From Nymphaea colorata (lineage: Eukaryota > Streptophyta > Magnoliopsida > Nymphaeales > Nymphaeaceae), in NCBI RefSeq assembly GCF_008831285.2, contig NC_045146.1, forward strand, positions 10,490,972-10,554,971: a DNA stretch of 64,000 nt, written 5' to 3'. Shown here piece by piece: positions 1 to 13,275 of the stretch. Numbering within the stretch: position 1 is the first letter of the stretch; each line of letters opens with the position of its first letter. The translations under genes were made by a program, and so were the position numbers. The notes under the pieces are model-generated. The model was not told the origin of the DNA. It made no database searches and worked only from the letters and a program-made list of their open reading frames with translations.

Positions 1-382
1 GCTAATCCCCCTTTCCTCTCTCTCTCTTTAATCCCTTTTTGAATATATTTTGTTAATATATGTGTGAACTTCTGCTAAATATATTGATGTTGTTCTGCAT
101 GTTGTTTGTGGCCACGGTTTTAAGATATGAATGTGTTCTTACTCATTTCTACATGTAGTTCCGAACAGGTCAAGTTTGACATTTTCAAGAAACCGATTCA
201 CCAAGTTTAACATTTAGGTTTGACATAGATTTGAGTCAAGGGGTATGGCCTTGCATCAGTCCGTTTTACTATCTCTACATAAAATATATATATATATATA
301 TTTATTACTATTATAATAATGAAAGTCCAGATATTTATGGGCTAACTTACTCAAAAACAGATTATATCAGTATGACTGCATA
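1..382. other. Non-coding AT-rich DNA
   Basis: No coding pattern is seen. The stretch is AT-rich with a short (AT)n run at about 284-301. Nothing else is recognised. Confidence 0.5.
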
Positions 383-583
383 ATGGAGGGGGCCATCGTT
401 TGTCCACAGCTTGAGGCCAAAGCTGATGTCCATGACATTACAATTGATGGAGCAGCAATCCATAATTTGATGGGTGCAGACACCATGCTTGCACTCTGTC
501 ACATAAATTACTGGATTGAGGAATTCATTATTAAAAAGAACACACCGGCATTAATTGAGGCATCCATAAAACAACATCCATGA
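383..583 (+). CDS. Unrecognised 66-aa ORF
   Basis: This ORF has a more protein-like composition than its surroundings (mixed acidic, hydrophobic and polar residues, with a segment reading GADTMLALCHINYWIEEF). I do not recognise a family. It opens with ATG and ends TGA, followed by AT-rich DNA. No signal peptide or membrane segment is obvious. It could be a single exon or fragment of a decayed gene, or a chance ORF. No neighbouring exon was found on either side, so I treat it as a weak candidate only. Confidence 0.15.
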   Translation: MEGAIVCPQLEAKADVHDITIDGAAIHNLMGADTMLALCHINYWIEEFIIKKNTPALIEASIKQHP

Positions 584-1990
584 ATTTTGACCATTTTTTA
601 CTATCCGAATGATTGCAGACAATCCACATTTATAATGCAACTTTGATAAACAGCACAGTTCGCCATTCTCTATTGAAAGTGATGAATCACATTTTTTTAA
701 AGCCAAAAGACAAAAGCATAAGAGTTGAAAGATGGATATTACAAATAGCTAATGACAAACCTTTGGTTTTGTGTGGCTGAAATTAACCTAGTAGAAAGGA
801 AACATCAAAGAAGTTGAAATTTAACTAAAAAAATTTACATTGAAGGAAACTAATTAAGGGTTGAAGACTGCATAGCTGTACTAGAATGAAATATTATATC
901 TCCTTATTCCAAGAAAAGAGAAACTTACATAGGAAAGGTAGCCACAGAAGCTCCATTATTATAAGAATAGAACTGTTTGAAGCCTTTATCTTTAACATCA
1001 TAAAATGTGAATAATGCAAAACAAATCCACAATTAATATAATGTAACAATTTAAATTGAAGTTTGCATTTTCCACAAGATATTAGAAGTATCTCTCTATT
1101 GAAAGTTGTTCATTTTCCTCCTCAATTATTTATTGATCTATCATCTATACCAGGTAGAAGATAATAACTACAACACCTGTACACACCACAATTTTTTAAG
1201 TTTTTTCTCCAATAAGTTAACTTCAGCACATGTACATGCCATATGTACATGCTCGCAGTCTTATAAATTTTTTCTCCAATAATAGACTTAAAAGAATGAG
1301 GACACCAACTAAAATGTAACAAATAGTCTCTTTCTTTCATCATCAACAAAAAAAAAAAAAAAATCAACTTTATAACTACTATGACAGTTGGCAAATCATT
1401 TAGGTGAAAAAGAAATGGTACACAAAGCAAAACTTTAGCACGTTGCAGTTTTGACTTAAGCATTAAAAAAAAAGCCTCAAAGGCCAAAGCTTCAGATTAA
1501 AGCTTCATTGCTTTTATTAATTAACTTGGACTATTAATTAACTTGGACTTGATGCTCTTTAGCAAATGCAATACACTTCATTTAATCAGCTGCCTGGACC
1601 TGCTTGTGATTGGCATTTGGAACAATGTAGATCATGTAGATGTGTGCCAAGAATCTAGTTCCAGTTGGTTAGAATATCTCATAAAAAACTCATAAATGCA
1701 ATTAAATTAGATCGATCAAATAGTACCATTTGGATCTGAAAACAATTTTAATGGTATTATTTGGTTCAAACCATAATCAAACATAGAATGATATATTGAT
1801 AGCCACATAGATATATCTACCACAACAGGAAAAAATTTCTGTTGTTGTCGACTATTTAAGAACAAAACCCTTTTTATCAACGATAGAATGTAGAGAATTT
1901 TGAAACTGCCACAAACATACGAAATATATGCAACAAAAAAGTTTCTCCCACATTTTGCTATTTAAGAAAATTTCCGCCAACACCAGATCG
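584..1990. other. Non-coding DNA, possible CACTA-like end near 1820
   Basis: No gene is recognised. Around 1819-1845 the sequence CTACCACAACAGGAAAAA, followed by a small inverted repeat (ACAACAG / CTGTTGT), resembles the CACTA-type transposon terminus, which begins CACTACAA. No matching partner end was found, so this is only a suggestion. The ORF on the minus strand at 1122-1487 is low-complexity and is not considered a gene. Confidence 0.3.
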
Positions 1991-1996
1991 GTGGAT

Positions 1997-2032
<36 letters not shown>

Positions 2033-2062
2033 GAGAGAGAGAGAGAGAGTGAGAGAGGAGAG
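1997..2062. repeat. (GA)n microsatellite
   Basis: About 65 bp of nearly uninterrupted GA dinucleotides, with two GTGA interruptions. Confidence 0.95.
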
Positions 2063-2159
2063 GACAATGAGTGGAAAGGGGAATGGGCTTGCCCACCACT
2101 GTTTTCTGCTTCTTTCAAGTGCGAAGACATTTAGGATGCCATCGGGGGGTGCATTTTGG

Positions 2160-2286
2160 AGTGAGGAGGGTACCGGGTGGGTGAAGGGAGGGGGGAGGGA
2201 GAGGGGGCAGGGTGGGTTGTGGAAGGAGAAAGAGGGAAGCGGGAGGGAGAGGGGAGAGGGAGAAAAAGAGGGGAAAGGGGGAAATG
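2160..2286 (+). repeat. G-rich polypurine tract
   Basis: The + strand is almost purely purine with many G runs. 2186-2216 has at least four runs of three or more G separated by one to three bases (AGGGAGGGGGGAGGGAGAG and onward), a G-quadruplex-type arrangement. Overlapping ORFs on both strands here (2049-2447 +, 2115-2495 -) are simple-sequence artefacts, not genes. Confidence 0.8.
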
Positions 2287-2426
2287 CAATTTTGCATCCA
2301 CGTCTTTTCCCTTTTTTTGAACATGGTTTTTTGTTTTTTAACTTGTGTTGGATGAACGCAATGCTGACCGTCGATTACGTTCATCTGATATGTTGGATGG
2401 GGCAATATGTCCCTTTTGATGTGTTT

Positions 2427-2543
2427 TATATATATATATATATATAGAAGAGAGCGAAAGAAGTGAAATCCTCTGTCCTTTTGGATCTCCATCATGGCAA
2501 CGCGATGTAAACCATTTAGTGACTATATATATATATATATATA
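2427..2543. repeat. Two (TA)n microsatellites
   Basis: Pure TA runs of about 20 bp at 2427-2446 and 2524-2543, separated by about 77 bp. Confidence 0.9.
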
Positions 2544-2700
2544 AAGATTCTTGAATTTCTCCATCTAGGATTAGACAAAGAAATCTTCTAGCGTCTCACA
2601 GTACAACACCCAAAGCATTACATCCTACAATGTATTTGGAAGCAGTCATCAAAGAGGAGCTCAAACATAATGGGAAGCATAGAGACAGCGATCTTGGAGC

Positions 2701-5700
2701 TCATGATGGAGAATGTATGTATACTGTCACCATTATAATCGCAGGCAAATCCCTTTGATTTTGGTTGGGATCGCACACTATTTGTCTGACTTCAATATCA
2801 AGTTGTCACACATAGATCCCAATTATAGTTGTAAACTTATGCCAGTAGTTGTAAACTGGAACCACTTGTTGTGGAAGCGGAATGCAATTGAAGGTATGCA
2901 AATCTAATATTGTGTTCGAGCGCATTTGGCAAACATCGGTAACACACTGACAACACTATATAGTTATACAAACCAACAATGTATTATCTACAGACTGACA
3001 ATGCACTGCTATCAAACTTCACTTTCTATGCAAGCCGGTACTAGACTATTCACAAATTGTGATCTTGTGCTTACTACTCCTTTTTTCAAAATAAATATAT
3101 GTAGAAATATAACATAAACACAACAACCAAATAATGCACAAATTTAACATGAAAAGACCCATGATTTGGGAAAAACATATGGGAGAAAGCTTCCACTACA
3201 AAGAAAAAACAACTCAACGCAAGAAGTGTCACACTACTCGCAGTCCTCAATCAACGACCTTAACATTACAAGCATAGAAAAGAAATACGAAGAGGAAACA
3301 AAGACAACTTGTGGCTTGACTAAGAAGGGACTCCATTCTCTTCACCATATCTCAACATTTTTCCTCTTCTATCTTATCTTTCTTTTTCTTTTCTTGTCCT
3401 TCGTATTCTCCACCAAGAACCTCATGCATTGCATGAAGCAAACAAAGATGGGCAGCTCGGTGACCCTACCACTTCTCACTCTCTTACGCAGACACTCTCT
3501 CTACTCCAAGAGACATTGGGCTCTCCTTTTTATTCCAAAAAGAGGACCAAGGCTAGGTCCAAGACCTAGGCTAGGCACAACAGTCTCCCCCTCCAGCCTA
3601 GGGTAACTTCATCTCATCATATCATCTGTAGTATATGCCAGCTAAGTGCCAACAATCAATTTGCTTGGACATGGGTATGGCTTTAGTCTATATCTTCCGC
3701 ATTCTGTGGCAATCCTTACAAGATGAAGCAGTTTGTCTTCAAATACATATCTTATCCAAAATGGTACTTAATGTCTATATGCTTGGACTTGGAGTGGAAG
3801 CTGGGATTATTTTCCAAATGAATAGCACTTTGGATATCACAATAGAGCAAATACTTTTCTTGCTCAATGGCTAACTCTGCCAAGAACCTTTCCATCTAAA
3901 CCAACTTCTTATAAGTTTTAGTGATATCAATGCATTCTACATCTGTAGTAATTAAAGCAACATACTTGTTTGCATCCCAAAATTGATTCTTTTGGAGTGC
4001 ATTAGAAAAAAAGTTTTTTTTTAATTGAAAAGCAAGAAAAAGAGACTCACCCATCAGTATGAAGTTTGGCCATTCCCAACACCTTTATTAGGAGTAACCA
4101 AACCAACAACTAGCCTCTTTGCTTTACAGTGATCAACCCCTATATGCATGTATGCTCAAGTAAAACAAAATTTTGAGAGATTTTGAAGAGATTTAAATGT
4201 ACTTTGGTCTAAACTATAGTGCTGTCAAGGTAGAACTAAGGACTTAGGTGTATTTTAATAAACTTCAAATGATAGAGATATTAGAAAGATGTGCTTGTAA
4301 TGTAGAAATCTTAAATAGCTTAGAAAACAGATTGTTCAAATGCAGATACTTTAAAGCAATTTGTGCCCTTCAAATATTGTCATTAGAACCCATTTGTAAA
4401 CGCGAATTTATGCTTGAACGTATTTTTAGTTTGAAAAAACATGATTGGAAAACAAGTTTATTTTGCAAAGTATAACTTCAACTTGTTATTCTTTGTAAAA
4501 GCAAGATTTTCAAGCTTTGCTTTGAAAAATAAGTTCTTAAATTATAGGGGCGGCGACCATAGTTTATATTCATCATAAGATGAAGGGGAGGGGCTTTGTA
4601 ATATTACACAAGTTCAAAAAGAACTTGATTTTAAAAATCAAGTGTTGTATGTTAAAAAGAAAACAATGTTTTGAATGGAGGAGAGAACACCATAATTTAA
4701 GAAAGTGCTTCCATTGAATTCTAAGGAATGGTTAAGACTAGAAGACATTTTAAAAGTGAAAGAGATTTACATAAAAAGTGAGAGTTTTCTATAGTAAAAG
4801 AAGCCTTTCTACCCTTTGGTAGCTTTGCCAAATCATACATATGGTTCTCCTGGTATACATTTATCTCCTCTTACATCACCTTCAACCATTATTGCTTTTG
4901 TTCACACTCTTGTGCCTCTTAGTGACTTTACTAAATCATACATCTGGTTCCATAAATTTAGCTCATCTTGCATCGCCTTCAATTTGCTCACACTTTGATG
5001 CCCCTTGGTAACTCTCTAGCATAATATATTTGTTAGGAGAATATCTAGAGGATGAAACACGAGTTCTTTTACCTCTGCCATATTGCTCTTTAGGTTGTCC
5101 TATGATTGATTCTTCATGAGAAGGAAGGCCCCCCTTCAACTCATGCCCATAATAAACCTGAGTCTCCATAGGAAACTCATCAATATGTTATTCCCCTACC
5201 TCTATTTCTTCTTACTCATGGTCCTCATCAATCTTACCATGTGCATAAACTGTTTTTCAGTTTTTAGGTCATCAGAATAATCTACAGTTGACCCATAAAC
5301 ATCATCAACACTCACATTTGACTACTTACCAACTACGACATCTTCAATGGCTTTATCCTATCTGAACACAAGATCACAACTCCTGTGAACATTATTATCA
5401 TTCTTAGGATCCCATAACTTGTAACTAAACTCATCATTTACATAGTGTAGACAACCCAAATTTTTGCATCTTGAAATGACCATCGAATCCCTCCTAAATG
5501 AAATTTTAAACTAATTTCCATGAGGATTTCAAGTGTAGGGGGCATGAACTACACCAAATCAAAGCATATACTTTAGGCAATAGACACCAAGGTTTATATC
5601 ACCCCATTTTGCCCCATTTCCCCTCTAATTCTATAGAATAATTATTAAAATATTGGGAATTGCTTTAACCAAGATCAATCAGGGTTATTTTCATCCCTAC

Positions 5701-7445
5701 AAGTCACCAGGAACTCTTAGAACAAGTTTATCAGTTTACATTTGATAAGAAATAGTTTAGATTTGGTCAATTTCCCCAAATTTTTCATCATTTCTTAGTA
5801 TTAGAACACCCATATTTACATGCAAAATTTTTAACTTTGCATATAGACCATCTATTTGCGGAATAAAATTTGTTCTTGCGTTTATTTTCATTGTGCGGTA
5901 ATTCAAGAGATGAGACCCAATCTGTCGGTATGATGTCGGACCAATCCTAGCACCTCTAAGGGGTAATCAGACCAAGATCTAAGTTTTTGACCTAAGTGTA
6001 GGTTCAAATTATTGTCTTGACATATTGAAATAGAAATAAACATGCCCTAGATTTAGAAAATCTTATTTTAGATCTATGTAGATCATTCAGACTTTAGATT
6101 TACATGAATATATAATACGTTTGATGGACTTAGTTCATGTTATTAATCATCATTGGTCCATACAAAGGAAACCTAAGTCTAATATGATGCATGAAAAACT
6201 AAGTTGAAACATAGATGAGACTTGGTTTCTAGGGTGTTAGGGTGCAGATCTAAAAGGTGTAAAATCAGAAATCCAATAATTTTAAGATCCAAGTCCAAGA
6301 CTTGAAGTCTAATATCAAAATCCAATACCATGATTCATAATCCAAATTTGAATTTAGTAGATCTTGGCCAATAATATCAAAGGTCCAATACTAAATGGTT
6401 CTTGATCGAATGTTAAATCGAGATGATCTAGGTCCAGTTTGAAATGCAGTAGGGTTTGAGATCCAAGTTTAAGATCCAAAGTTATCTTGATCCAATTTTA
6501 AGATTCATGATCCAAGATCAAAGTTTTACATCCGAAGTATAAGGATGTCATCCAATATCTATATTCAACCTGAAATTAAATCCAAATTTGAGTTCAAAGA
6601 TTCGAGAAATAAGGTTTGATCCAATTAACTTTGACTTTATATAAGTCCACATGGTTCATTCTTAGAAGATGTTTTGATCCAATTGTCATATCCATGATCC
6701 AAGTTCTACATTGCATATCCAAAGTTTGGGATTCAATCAAACATTTATAACCAATCTAGAATTACAGCTAAATAAAATTCTAAGATTCAAAACATGATTT
6801 GATTTAATTGATCTTGATTAATCCTAAATCCAAATCACTTGGATGTGTGGATTTAGAGAAAACCTAGTTAGGGCTCAACCAAAGGTGAGTCTAAGTTCAA
6901 GCCTTGAGTAGGTTGAGTAGGGTCCCATTGGTTAGCTCCGGTTCTACAACTAGGAAATGGTCTAGGTTAAGATATAGTGGGTCCTAGGACCAGTCTGAAC
7001 TAGGTCCTAGAAGACTTAAGATAGGTTTGGTTCTAAGTTATGTCATGACCATGCTTAAACTTGGGTTTTGCAATGTCAAATTTTGAAAAGTGGATTTGGA
7101 ATTTAGAAAATGTGCATTTGAAAGCTATGCTTTTTTTTAGAGTGAGCCCAGGATGGGTTTGGGTTGAGCTGAGGTTTCACATGCCGGGACTTTTGTATCA
7201 TGGCATGCTACTGTTTGATCTAGCCTAGCTGCAACATTGTCCTAGATCCAGGTGTTAATTTGAAAAGTAATGCATTTGCATGATCCTAATATATGATTAA
7301 ACAAGAAAATAAACTATATTAATGGCATGTATTAATTTCTAAAGGAGACATATATGAATTAAAATTTGAAAACATTACAAGAAACATGATAGACATAGCA
7401 ATGGGTTACCCTGCCATGTCCCTAACCTAGGAGACATTTAAAATA
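2701..7445 (+). repeat. 4.745-kb direct tandem duplication, copy 1
   Basis: Begins TCATGATGGAGAATGTATG and ends at GAGACATTTAAAATA. It matches 7453-12197 base for base at an offset of 4752 bp, except for six substitutions that I can see (positions 4129, 5326, 6543, 6716, 6768, 7124) and two single-base length changes in homopolymers (T run near 4015; G run near 4585). The contents look non-coding. The duplicated short ORFs at 2713, 2926, 3166, 3635, 4248 and 4816 (+) and 4963 (-) have no recognisable domain. From about 5450 the unit carries a piece of the long LTR-like repeat family also seen at 22.5 and 31.7 kb. From about 6000 to 6850 it is a degenerate GATCCAA-rich stretch. Confidence 0.97.
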
Positions 7446-7452
7446 TGGAGAA
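7446..7452 (+). other. Junction filler TGGAGAA between the tandem copies
   Basis: Seven bases separate the two copies. The same TGGAGAA occurs at 2707-2713, just inside the start of the unit. This suggests the filler was copied from the unit's own left end when the duplication formed. Confidence 0.85.
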
Positions 7453-10400
7453 TCATGATGGAGAATGTATGTATACTGTCACCATTATAATCGCAGGCAA
7501 ATCCCTTTGATTTTGGTTGGGATCGCACACTATTTGTCTGACTTCAATATCAAGTTGTCACACATAGATCCCAATTATAGTTGTAAACTTATGCCAGTAG
7601 TTGTAAACTGGAACCACTTGTTGTGGAAGCGGAATGCAATTGAAGGTATGCAAATCTAATATTGTGTTCGAGCGCATTTGGCAAACATCGGTAACACACT
7701 GACAACACTATATAGTTATACAAACCAACAATGTATTATCTACAGACTGACAATGCACTGCTATCAAACTTCACTTTCTATGCAAGCCGGTACTAGACTA
7801 TTCACAAATTGTGATCTTGTGCTTACTACTCCTTTTTTCAAAATAAATATATGTAGAAATATAACATAAACACAACAACCAAATAATGCACAAATTTAAC
7901 ATGAAAAGACCCATGATTTGGGAAAAACATATGGGAGAAAGCTTCCACTACAAAGAAAAAACAACTCAACGCAAGAAGTGTCACACTACTCGCAGTCCTC
8001 AATCAACGACCTTAACATTACAAGCATAGAAAAGAAATACGAAGAGGAAACAAAGACAACTTGTGGCTTGACTAAGAAGGGACTCCATTCTCTTCACCAT
8101 ATCTCAACATTTTTCCTCTTCTATCTTATCTTTCTTTTTCTTTTCTTGTCCTTCGTATTCTCCACCAAGAACCTCATGCATTGCATGAAGCAAACAAAGA
8201 TGGGCAGCTCGGTGACCCTACCACTTCTCACTCTCTTACGCAGACACTCTCTCTACTCCAAGAGACATTGGGCTCTCCTTTTTATTCCAAAAAGAGGACC
8301 AAGGCTAGGTCCAAGACCTAGGCTAGGCACAACAGTCTCCCCCTCCAGCCTAGGGTAACTTCATCTCATCATATCATCTGTAGTATATGCCAGCTAAGTG
8401 CCAACAATCAATTTGCTTGGACATGGGTATGGCTTTAGTCTATATCTTCCGCATTCTGTGGCAATCCTTACAAGATGAAGCAGTTTGTCTTCAAATACAT
8501 ATCTTATCCAAAATGGTACTTAATGTCTATATGCTTGGACTTGGAGTGGAAGCTGGGATTATTTTCCAAATGAATAGCACTTTGGATATCACAATAGAGC
8601 AAATACTTTTCTTGCTCAATGGCTAACTCTGCCAAGAACCTTTCCATCTAAACCAACTTCTTATAAGTTTTAGTGATATCAATGCATTCTACATCTGTAG
8701 TAATTAAAGCAACATACTTGTTTGCATCCCAAAATTGATTCTTTTGGAGTGCATTAGAAAAAAAGTTTTTTTTTTAATTGAAAAGCAAGAAAAAGAGACT
8801 CACCCATCAGTATGAAGTTTGGCCATTCCCAACACCTTTATTAGGAGTAACCAAACCAACAACTAGCCTCTTTGCTTTACAATGATCAACCCCTATATGC
8901 ATGTATGCTCAAGTAAAACAAAATTTTGAGAGATTTTGAAGAGATTTAAATGTACTTTGGTCTAAACTATAGTGCTGTCAAGGTAGAACTAAGGACTTAG
9001 GTGTATTTTAATAAACTTCAAATGATAGAGATATTAGAAAGATGTGCTTGTAATGTAGAAATCTTAAATAGCTTAGAAAACAGATTGTTCAAATGCAGAT
9101 ACTTTAAAGCAATTTGTGCCCTTCAAATATTGTCATTAGAACCCATTTGTAAACGCGAATTTATGCTTGAACGTATTTTTAGTTTGAAAAAACATGATTG
9201 GAAAACAAGTTTATTTTGCAAAGTATAACTTCAACTTGTTATTCTTTGTAAAAGCAAGATTTTCAAGCTTTGCTTTGAAAAATAAGTTCTTAAATTATAG
9301 GGGCGGCGACCATAGTTTATATTCATCATAAGATGAAGGGAGGGGCTTTGTAATATTACACAAGTTCAAAAAGAACTTGATTTTAAAAATCAAGTGTTGT
9401 ATGTTAAAAAGAAAACAATGTTTTGAATGGAGGAGAGAACACCATAATTTAAGAAAGTGCTTCCATTGAATTCTAAGGAATGGTTAAGACTAGAAGACAT
9501 TTTAAAAGTGAAAGAGATTTACATAAAAAGTGAGAGTTTTCTATAGTAAAAGAAGCCTTTCTACCCTTTGGTAGCTTTGCCAAATCATACATATGGTTCT
9601 CCTGGTATACATTTATCTCCTCTTACATCACCTTCAACCATTATTGCTTTTGTTCACACTCTTGTGCCTCTTAGTGACTTTACTAAATCATACATCTGGT
9701 TCCATAAATTTAGCTCATCTTGCATCGCCTTCAATTTGCTCACACTTTGATGCCCCTTGGTAACTCTCTAGCATAATATATTTGTTAGGAGAATATCTAG
9801 AGGATGAAACACGAGTTCTTTTACCTCTGCCATATTGCTCTTTAGGTTGTCCTATGATTGATTCTTCATGAGAAGGAAGGCCCCCCTTCAACTCATGCCC
9901 ATAATAAACCTGAGTCTCCATAGGAAACTCATCAATATGTTATTCCCCTACCTCTATTTCTTCTTACTCATGGTCCTCATCAATCTTACCATGTGCATAA
10001 ACTGTTTTTCAGTTTTTAGGTCATCAGAATAATCTACAGTTGACCCATAAACATCATCAACACTCACATTTGACTACCTACCAACTACGACATCTTCAAT
10101 GGCTTTATCCTATCTGAACACAAGATCACAACTCCTGTGAACATTATTATCATTCTTAGGATCCCATAACTTGTAACTAAACTCATCATTTACATAGTGT
10201 AGACAACCCAAATTTTTGCATCTTGAAATGACCATCGAATCCCTCCTAAATGAAATTTTAAACTAATTTCCATGAGGATTTCAAGTGTAGGGGGCATGAA
10301 CTACACCAAATCAAAGCATATACTTTAGGCAATAGACACCAAGGTTTATATCACCCCATTTTGCCCCATTTCCCCTCTAATTCTATAGAATAATTATTAA

Positions 10401-12197
10401 AATATTGGGAATTGCTTTAACCAAGATCAATCAGGGTTATTTTCATCCCTACAAGTCACCAGGAACTCTTAGAACAAGTTTATCAGTTTACATTTGATAA
10501 GAAATAGTTTAGATTTGGTCAATTTCCCCAAATTTTTCATCATTTCTTAGTATTAGAACACCCATATTTACATGCAAAATTTTTAACTTTGCATATAGAC
10601 CATCTATTTGCGGAATAAAATTTGTTCTTGCGTTTATTTTCATTGTGCGGTAATTCAAGAGATGAGACCCAATCTGTCGGTATGATGTCGGACCAATCCT
10701 AGCACCTCTAAGGGGTAATCAGACCAAGATCTAAGTTTTTGACCTAAGTGTAGGTTCAAATTATTGTCTTGACATATTGAAATAGAAATAAACATGCCCT
10801 AGATTTAGAAAATCTTATTTTAGATCTATGTAGATCATTCAGACTTTAGATTTACATGAATATATAATACGTTTGATGGACTTAGTTCATGTTATTAATC
10901 ATCATTGGTCCATACAAAGGAAACCTAAGTCTAATATGATGCATGAAAAACTAAGTTGAAACATAGATGAGACTTGGTTTCTAGGGTGTTAGGGTGCAGA
11001 TCTAAAAGGTGTAAAATCAGAAATCCAATAATTTTAAGATCCAAGTCCAAGACTTGAAGTCTAATATCAAAATCCAATACCATGATTCATAATCCAAATT
11101 TGAATTTAGTAGATCTTGGCCAATAATATCAAAGGTCCAATACTAAATGGTTCTTGATCGAATGTTAAATCGAGATGATCTAGGTCCAGTTTGAAATGCA
11201 GTAGGGTTTGAGATCCAAGTTTAAGATCCAAAGTTATCTTGATCCAATTTTAAGATTCATGATCCAAGATCAAAGTTTTACATCCGAAGTATAATGATGT
11301 CATCCAATATCTATATTCAACCTGAAATTAAATCCAAATTTGAGTTCAAAGATTCGAGAAATAAGGTTTGATCCAATTAACTTTGACTTTATATAAGTCC
11401 ACATGGTTCATTCTTAGAAGATGTTTTGATCCAATTGTCATATCCATGATCCAAGTTCTACATTGCAGATCCAAAGTTTGGGATTCAATCAAACATTTAT
11501 AACCAATCTAGAATTACAGTTAAATAAAATTCTAAGATTCAAAACATGATTTGATTTAATTGATCTTGATTAATCCTAAATCCAAATCACTTGGATGTGT
11601 GGATTTAGAGAAAACCTAGTTAGGGCTCAACCAAAGGTGAGTCTAAGTTCAAGCCTTGAGTAGGTTGAGTAGGGTCCCATTGGTTAGCTCCGGTTCTACA
11701 ACTAGGAAATGGTCTAGGTTAAGATATAGTGGGTCCTAGGACCAGTCTGAACTAGGTCCTAGAAGACTTAAGATAGGTTTGGTTCTAAGTTATGTCATGA
11801 CCATGCTTAAACTTGGGTTTTGCAATGTCAAATTTTGAAAAGTGGATTTGGAATTTAGAAAATGTGCATTTGAAAACTATGCTTTTTTTTAGAGTGAGCC
11901 CAGGATGGGTTTGGGTTGAGCTGAGGTTTCACATGCCGGGACTTTTGTATCATGGCATGCTACTGTTTGATCTAGCCTAGCTGCAACATTGTCCTAGATC
12001 CAGGTGTTAATTTGAAAAGTAATGCATTTGCATGATCCTAATATATGATTAAACAAGAAAATAAACTATATTAATGGCATGTATTAATTTCTAAAGGAGA
12101 CATATATGAATTAAAATTTGAAAACATTACAAGAAACATGATAGACATAGCAATGGGTTACCCTGCCATGTCCCTAACCTAGGAGACATTTAAAATA
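7453..12197 (+). repeat. 4.745-kb direct tandem duplication, copy 2
   Basis: Second copy of the unit at 2701-7445. After 12197 the sequence leaves the repeat (ATCTATTTAGAACGC), which is presumably the original right flank. The same non-coding, LTR-like content applies. The copy spans what looks like the start of a long LTR-like repeat at about 10202 (TGTAGACAACCCAAAT). Confidence 0.97.
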
Positions 12198-12780
12198 AAT
12201 CTATTTAGAACGCAGAAAATAATGAAACTACAACATGCTTAATAGAAATTAAATTACTCTAAGCACTAAAATGAAAACAAGCTAAACATTAAGACAAAAA
12301 TAAGCTAAAGCACTAAAAAAATAAGCTAATTTAAGCATGCAAAGCAAAAATAAACTGCCTTAAACATGCTAAGCATATAAACTAAGGAAACTAAAAAGAA
12401 AAGGGAAAAAAGAGAAGATGGAAAAAGAAATTTACTTGACTTGTGACGCTACTAGGCTAAGCCATAACCTAAGTTGACTCATTCCGGCCTTAGTCAATTA
12501 GCTTGGTTGCCACTATTATAATTCTCTTTACTTGAGTTTTTCCAAGCATTTAACTGGAATTTATCAAAGGAGATAGGTGTACTTAGCAGGGAGGGGGACA
12601 CCCCTTTTTACAGTGTGAGGAGAGGGAATAACTCCTCTAAAACTTTCAAAACAAGACTAAACTTTTGGCATTGAAATTTTTGCTCCTCTCATGTAGCTAC
12701 AAAAACCATATGTTAAAACATATATTTTTGATGTATTTTGCTCATTCTGGACCCAAATCTTTGTGAAAATCAATTTTGTC
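12198..12780. other. Non-coding AT-rich DNA
   Basis: No ORF or known feature. There are short repeated AAGCTAA/AAGCACTAAA phrases at 12230-12380. Confidence 0.5.
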
Positions 12781-12839
12781 TGAAATATGCTAAACATTTC
12801 AAAGTTTTGAATGATTCATAAACAATTGTTCATGTTGAT

Positions 12840-13180
12840 ATGTTACATATAATGAGATTTTGATGCAAATATAATGAAGAGAAAGCACATATCAAACCAT
12901 ATATTATGTTACATGTCAACCAAAAAAATATTCATTCCAGAGCCATATGAATACTAAATTTGCTCAGTTCAGAGTTCTATATGAGTCATGAGCAACTATC
13001 TGGATTGACATCTGACATACTGAACAAAATCAAACATGACATTTTTCTTGTATATGCACACTTACACATTTAGACTTTAGATTGGTATATATGGTTATGA
13101 GATTCAGATCATGATTTGAATAAAAAGAAAATTCTAGAAAATGGATTATGCATATAGTTATAAGATTTAGAACAAAGATC
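12840..13180 (-). repeat. Inverted copy of the long LTR-like repeat (left arm)
   Basis: Read on the minus strand, this stretch resembles 16560-16900. For example ATATCAAACCATATATT here matches the complement of the AATATTTGGTTTGATGTATG block, and TTTGCTCAGTTCAGAGTTC matches the complement of the GATTCTGAGCTTAGCAAA block. The two arms face each other about 3.4 kb apart. Alignment was by eye, so the ends are approximate. Confidence 0.6.
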
Positions 13181-13275
13181 TGAATGTAGAGAAAGTTCTA
13201 GAAAATGGATTCTTGATATGGTTCTGTTTTATATCACAGTCTAAATCCAAAGAAAGTTCTAGAGAATGGATTTTG
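13115..13275 (+). repeat. Three imperfect repeats of about 65 bp
   Basis: The phrase AAAGTTCTAGAAAATGGATT occurs, with small changes, near 13127, 13192 and 13253. Confidence 0.65.

Noticed and set aside
2049-2495. Overlapping ORFs of 132 aa (+) and 126 aa (-)
   Set aside because: Both are translations of GA/G-rich and AT simple sequence on opposite strands. Gly/Arg/Glu and Pro/Leu runs, no domain.
3166-3606. 146-aa ORF, present again at 7918-8358
   Set aside because: Its repetition only reflects the tandem DNA duplication. The translation has a low-complexity Phe/Leu run and no recognisable domain.
4248-4475. 75-aa ORF and its duplicate at 9001
   Set aside because: No recognisable family; it sits in repeat-type DNA, and conservation between copies is due to recent duplication.
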